A stretch of DNA of 7,649 bases from Desulfobacterales bacterium (GTDB lineage: Bacteria > Desulfobacterota > Desulfobacteria > Desulfobacterales > JAUWMJ01): contig JAUWMJ010000132.1 in assembly GCA_030613225.1 (NCBI GenBank), positions 1 to 7,649 on the forward strand, read 5' to 3'. The notes under the pieces were generated by a model, which was not told where the DNA came from, made no database searches, and saw only the letters and a program-made list of their open reading frames with translations. Below, one piece after another: positions 6,388 through 7,649 of this stretch. How positions within the stretch are numbered: the first letter of the stretch is position 1; the number at the start of each line of letters is the position of its first letter. Position numbers and translations under genes: made by a program.

Positions 6388-6442
6388 TGGTATAGATTCT
6401 CCATAATAATAAATTGTTCTTGCTTACGAAAACTACCAAGGA

Positions 6443-6471
6443 TTGACGAAGAAACGCTTCAGTGATATATT
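6443..6471 (+). promoter_or_regulatory. Near-consensus extended -10 promoter, predicted to drive a small RNA
   Basis: On the plus strand TTGACG (6443-6448, 5 of 6 matches) and TATATT (6466-6471) are separated by exactly 17 bp, and TGA directly before the -10 box gives an extended -10 (TGATATATT). It fires away from the receptor gene, whose start is at 6387 or 6336, so it cannot serve it. Transcription should start near 6478. On the minus strand a weaker candidate, TTGAAG (6491-6486) with TATATC (6469-6464) at 16 bp, overlaps it back to back and could be the receptor's promoter; the two might exclude each other. Confidence 0.65.
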
Positions 6472-6477
6472 ATTAAA

Positions 6478-6557
6478 GAAGCATCCTTCAATCCAAGGAT
6501 GGTTCACCCTGAAGGCAGCTCTAAACCATGGCCGGTTACAGCTGCCTTCTCCTTTTT
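6478..6557 (+). ncRNA. Predicted small regulatory RNA, about 80 nt, divergent from the receptor gene
   Basis: A strong promoter (6443-6471) and an intrinsic terminator (6511-6557) frame a transcript of about 80 nt. Its 5' hairpin has a perfect 7-bp stem, CATCCTT (6482-6488) with AAGGATG (6495-6501), and loop CAATCC. A single-stranded linker follows (GTTCACCCT, 6502-6510), then the terminator stem. Linker and loop are C-rich; UUCACC can pair with Shine-Dalgarno-like GGUGAA, the usual seed type of trans-acting small RNAs. I see no ORF of useful length. Bases 6488-6494 can also pair with 6440-6446 in the promoter DNA. The gap between tonB and the receptor gene is otherwise unexplained. The sequence matches no riboswitch consensus I know on either strand. 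Exact ends and function are inferred. Confidence 0.55.
6511..6557 (+). terminator. Rho-independent terminator of the predicted small RNA
   Basis: GAAGGCAGCT (6511-6520) and AGCTGCCTTC (6540-6549) form a perfect 10-bp stem. An inner AACC/GGTT pairing shortens the loop. TCCTTTTT (6550-6557) follows directly on the plus strand. On the minus strand the stem is followed by AGGGTGAACC, so it works only for plus-strand transcription. Confidence 0.7.
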
Positions 6558-6625
6558 AAAATTTTGTAAAGATTACATTCCTTAAAAATGTTGTTTTTTT
6601 TCACCTCCTTTCATCAATTCCATAA
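6558..6625. other. Spacer after tonB with an orphan ribosome-binding-like sequence on the minus strand
   Basis: On the minus strand, just after the tonB stop, GAAAGGAGGTGA (6612-6601) is an almost perfect anti-16S match, but no start codon with a lasting frame lies at normal spacing. The best readings are a 22-codon frame from the internal GTG and a 13-codon frame from ATG 6620, neither convincing. No terminator for tonB is visible, so tonB transcripts may read on into the receptor gene. Confidence 0.4.
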
Positions 6626-7303
6626 TTACGTTAACTCAAATACAATAGTTATCTCCATATGAATCGGCCCTTTGAACAAGCCTCTATGCGGCTTTGGAAA
6701 AGGAGCGGCATCCTGCACAGCATTAAGAGCTGCTTTGTCCAGGCTGCTGTATCTTGCACGCTTAATAATTTTCAAAGAAGATACCAGGCCGTCCGGTGTA
6801 ATCACAAACCGGATCTTCACCCTTCCTTCAATATGTTTTGACCTGGCAGAGTCCGGATATCTCTTTCGGCTCTCTATCTTTAGTCTCACCATCGTAAAAT
6901 AGTCGTTTGTTGTCACAAAATCTGAAATACCGTCAGGATTGAAGTCTGAAATATTAAACCCGGAACTGTCCGGGACATTGGGCATAGCGATATTTTCCAT
7001 GAGCGTATCCGTAAAATTGTTTTCTGCTGGATCGATTTTCATTTTAGGGATATGCTGCGTCTTTATGTTGAGCTTTTTAGCATCCCGGATTTTCGGGGTT
7101 TTGTGTCTCATCCTGGGACGAGGGATTGATCTTGTAAAAGGTTTTGAAACATCCTGCAAGGTCAGTTCGATGTAAGTTAATGCCTCGGCCCGGTAAATTC
7201 CTGCGATGTGAACAAATATCAGCAAATGAATGCCCAGCGAGATGCTGATCATGCCTTGCATGAGCCGGTTGGGAGTTCTTTTATTTTTGGACACGGATTT
7301 CAT
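6626..7303 (-). CDS. tonB: Energy transducer TonB
   Basis: TonB spans the periplasm and passes proton-motive energy from ExbB/ExbD in the inner membrane to outer-membrane receptors. The 225-residue product has an uncleaved N-terminal membrane helix (about 17-37) carrying the conserved SxxxH motif (S22, H26). A basic, only mildly proline-rich spacer follows (about 52-92: IPRPRMRHKTPK, HIPKMK), then an acidic linker. The C-terminal TonB domain (about 135-225) shows YPDSARSKHIEGRVKIRFVI, PDGLV, LDKAALNAV and FPKP. It lies directly downstream of exbD and upstream of the receptor gene on the same strand. The first five codons from ATG 7303 lie inside the terminal repeat of an inserted element and no Shine-Dalgarno sequence precedes them. 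The true start may be Met15 (7261) or Met18 (7252), or initiation may be coupled to the remnant ORF that stops three bases upstream. Confidence 0.9.
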   Translation of the reverse strand: MKSVSKNKRTPNRLMQGMISISLGIHLLIFVHIAGIYRAEALTYIELTLQDVSKPFTRSIPRPRMRHKTPKIRDAKKLNIKTQHIPKMKIDPAENNFTDTLMENIAMPNVPDSSGFNISDFNPDGISDFVTTNDYFTMVRLKIESRKRYPDSARSKHIEGRVKIRFVITPDGLVSSLKIIKRARYSSLDKAALNAVQDAAPFPKPHRGLFKGPIHMEITIVFELT

Positions 7304-7318
7304 GGATTACACGGATTT
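7285..7318. repeat. Left terminal inverted repeat (contains the tonB ATG)
   Basis: TTTTGG is followed by three 9-bp units: ACACGGATT, TCATGGATT and ACACGGATT. The CAT of the second unit (7301-7303) is the tonB start codon on the minus strand, a C-to-T variant of the usual CAC. Confidence 0.7.
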
Positions 7319-7438
7319 AGGTTTAATTTTATCAAACACTTTTCTTTTTACTTGAACCGAATGGCCGAAATTGATCAGCAAACCAACCTCAACTCCGGTT
7401 GCCTTTATAATCTTCTCAGTAATGTTGGAATGTTTCAT
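7307..7438 (-). pseudogene. Internally deleted GxxExxY-family gene, 43 codons left
   Basis: The frame opens MKHSNITEKIIKA, the usual start of GxxExxY proteins (about 125 residues, function unknown). It then jumps in frame to TGVEVGLLINFG, followed by KRKVFDKIK, the usual end of the family. The central part, including the name-giving motif, is missing, roughly 75-80 residues. The junction lies at a KA dipeptide that occurs on both sides in typical members (IIKA and YLKA), consistent with deletion between short repeats. A weak AAAGAGATAG lies before ATG 7438. The frame ends TAA three bases before the tonB ATG, in the same frame, so it could act as a leader peptide that couples translation to tonB. 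Family recognition is from memory; length comparison is approximate. Confidence 0.75.
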
Positions 7439-7490
7439 TTCTATCTCTTTATAATTATCAGACACAGATTTCACAGTTAATTTATTTTTT

Positions 7491-7524
7491 GAATCCGTGT
7501 AATCCGTGCAATCCGTGTCTAAAA
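7491..7524. repeat. Right terminal inverted repeat (contains the exbD stop)
   Basis: On the plus strand GAATCCGTGT opens three tandem 9-bp AATCCGTGN units (7492-7518), followed by CTAAAA. The CTA at 7519-7521 is the exbD stop codon TAG on the minus strand. Confidence 0.7.
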
Positions 7525-7649
7525 TCCCTTTTCAGTGGCAAGACACAGCCTCGCCGCACCCGCAGCCTTTGCAAGGTCCATAACCTTGACGGCTTTGTTT
7601 AACACGACAGACCGGTCGGCCTTCACCACCACAAGCCTGTCTTTCTGCC
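7519..7649 (-). CDS. exbD: Biopolymer transport protein ExbD, C-terminal 42 residues (5' part outside the window)
   Basis: The frame entering from the window edge reads KDRLVVVKADRSVVLNKAVK, then VMDLAKAAGAARLCLATEK and GF before TAG at 7521-7519. This is the typical C-terminal periplasmic end of ExbD (V.(I/V)KAD..V....V..VMD.AK.AG...L.LAT). ExbD works with ExbB as the proton-driven stator that energises TonB. The first whole codon in the window begins at 7647. The last codon (TTT) and the stop lie in the terminal repeat of the adjacent element, so the C-terminal end may have been changed by the insertion. ExbB is expected upstream, outside the window. Confidence 0.85.
   Translation of the reverse strand, partial: QKDRLVVVKADRSVVLNKAVKVMDLAKAAGAARLCLATEKGF

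Larger units (their letters stand above)
7285..7524 (-). mobile_element. 240-bp element with 34-bp terminal inverted repeats, inserted at the exbD/tonB junction
   Basis: The left end (7285-7318) and right end (7491-7524) are reverse complements at 30 of 34 positions. Each end is built of three tandem 9-bp units (ACACGGATT type), with TTTT at the outer edge. Between them lies a GxxExxY gene remnant. A further partial unit (7461-7476, GACACAGATT...) can pair with the right end, giving a REP-like hairpin there. No transposase and no clear target duplication are visible. The right end contributes the exbD stop codon and the left end the predicted tonB start. It looks like a non-autonomous element derived from a GxxExxY locus by internal deletion. 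Confidence 0.65.

Noticed and set aside
6388..6480. Fur or NikR operator upstream of the receptor
   Set aside because: No match to the GATAATGATAATCATTATC-type Fur box or to a convincing NikR dyad was seen; the only dyads present are explained by the predicted small RNA.
6388..6625. Known riboswitch (cobalamin, Moco, NiCo, fluoride, cyclic-di-GMP) in the receptor leader
   Set aside because: The minus-strand sequence lacks the conserved boxes of each class as I know them, and the terminator works on the plus strand only. The divergent small RNA explains the hairpins better.
7285..7524. CRISPR array, because of the repeated ATCCGTG units
   Set aside because: The units are 9 bp, directly adjacent without spacers, and arranged as inverted ends around a gene remnant.

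Overview
The window is about 40% GC by eye. It reads like a chromosomal segment of an anaerobic, menaquinone-using Gram-negative bacterium, most likely a Desulfobacterota (deltaproteobacterial) relative. The evidence is a UbiE/MenG methyltransferase, an ExbD-TonB-dependent receptor set, a DUF4198/NikL-like pair of exported proteins of the kind found beside nickel transporters in that group, and many short dispersed intergenic repeats. The lineage is an inference from gene content, not from a marker gene.

Plus strand, left part: about 300 bp of gene-free, repeat-bearing DNA (1-297), then ubiE/menG (298-1038), 330 bp without a gene, and an AAA-type ATPase with a C-terminal winged-helix-like region (1371-2468). 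A good sigma-70-type promoter precedes the ATPase, followed by a perfect 10-bp inverted repeat just before its start codon. Next comes an unlisted 39-codon basic small ORF (2629-2748) with a near-consensus Shine-Dalgarno sequence that can fold into a 7-bp stem.

Minus strand, right part, read from the window end leftwards: the 3' end of exbD (7519-7649, cut by the window edge), tonB (6626-7303), a TonB-dependent outer-membrane receptor (4384-6387), a DUF4198 exported protein (3569-4354) and a NikL-like exported, C-terminally anchored protein (2742-3221). Together these suggest an energised outer-membrane uptake route: ExbD/TonB power the receptor, and the two exported proteins would handle the substrate in the periplasm. 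A transition metal such as nickel or cobalt is the best guess from family associations. Both exported proteins are predicted to start with histidine after signal-peptide cleavage.

Several non-coding elements stand out. A 240-bp element with 34-bp terminal inverted repeats (7285-7524) sits exactly at the exbD/tonB junction. It carries an internally deleted GxxExxY gene (43 codons) and supplies both the exbD stop codon and the annotated tonB start codon. A second, MITE-like element of about 220 bp (3310-3532) has an 11-bp direct repeat at its edges and lies between the DUF4198 and NikL-like genes. Between tonB and the receptor gene, on the plus strand, a near-consensus extended -10 promoter and a strong intrinsic terminator frame a predicted small RNA of about 80 nt (around 6478-6557) that contains no credible reading frame.
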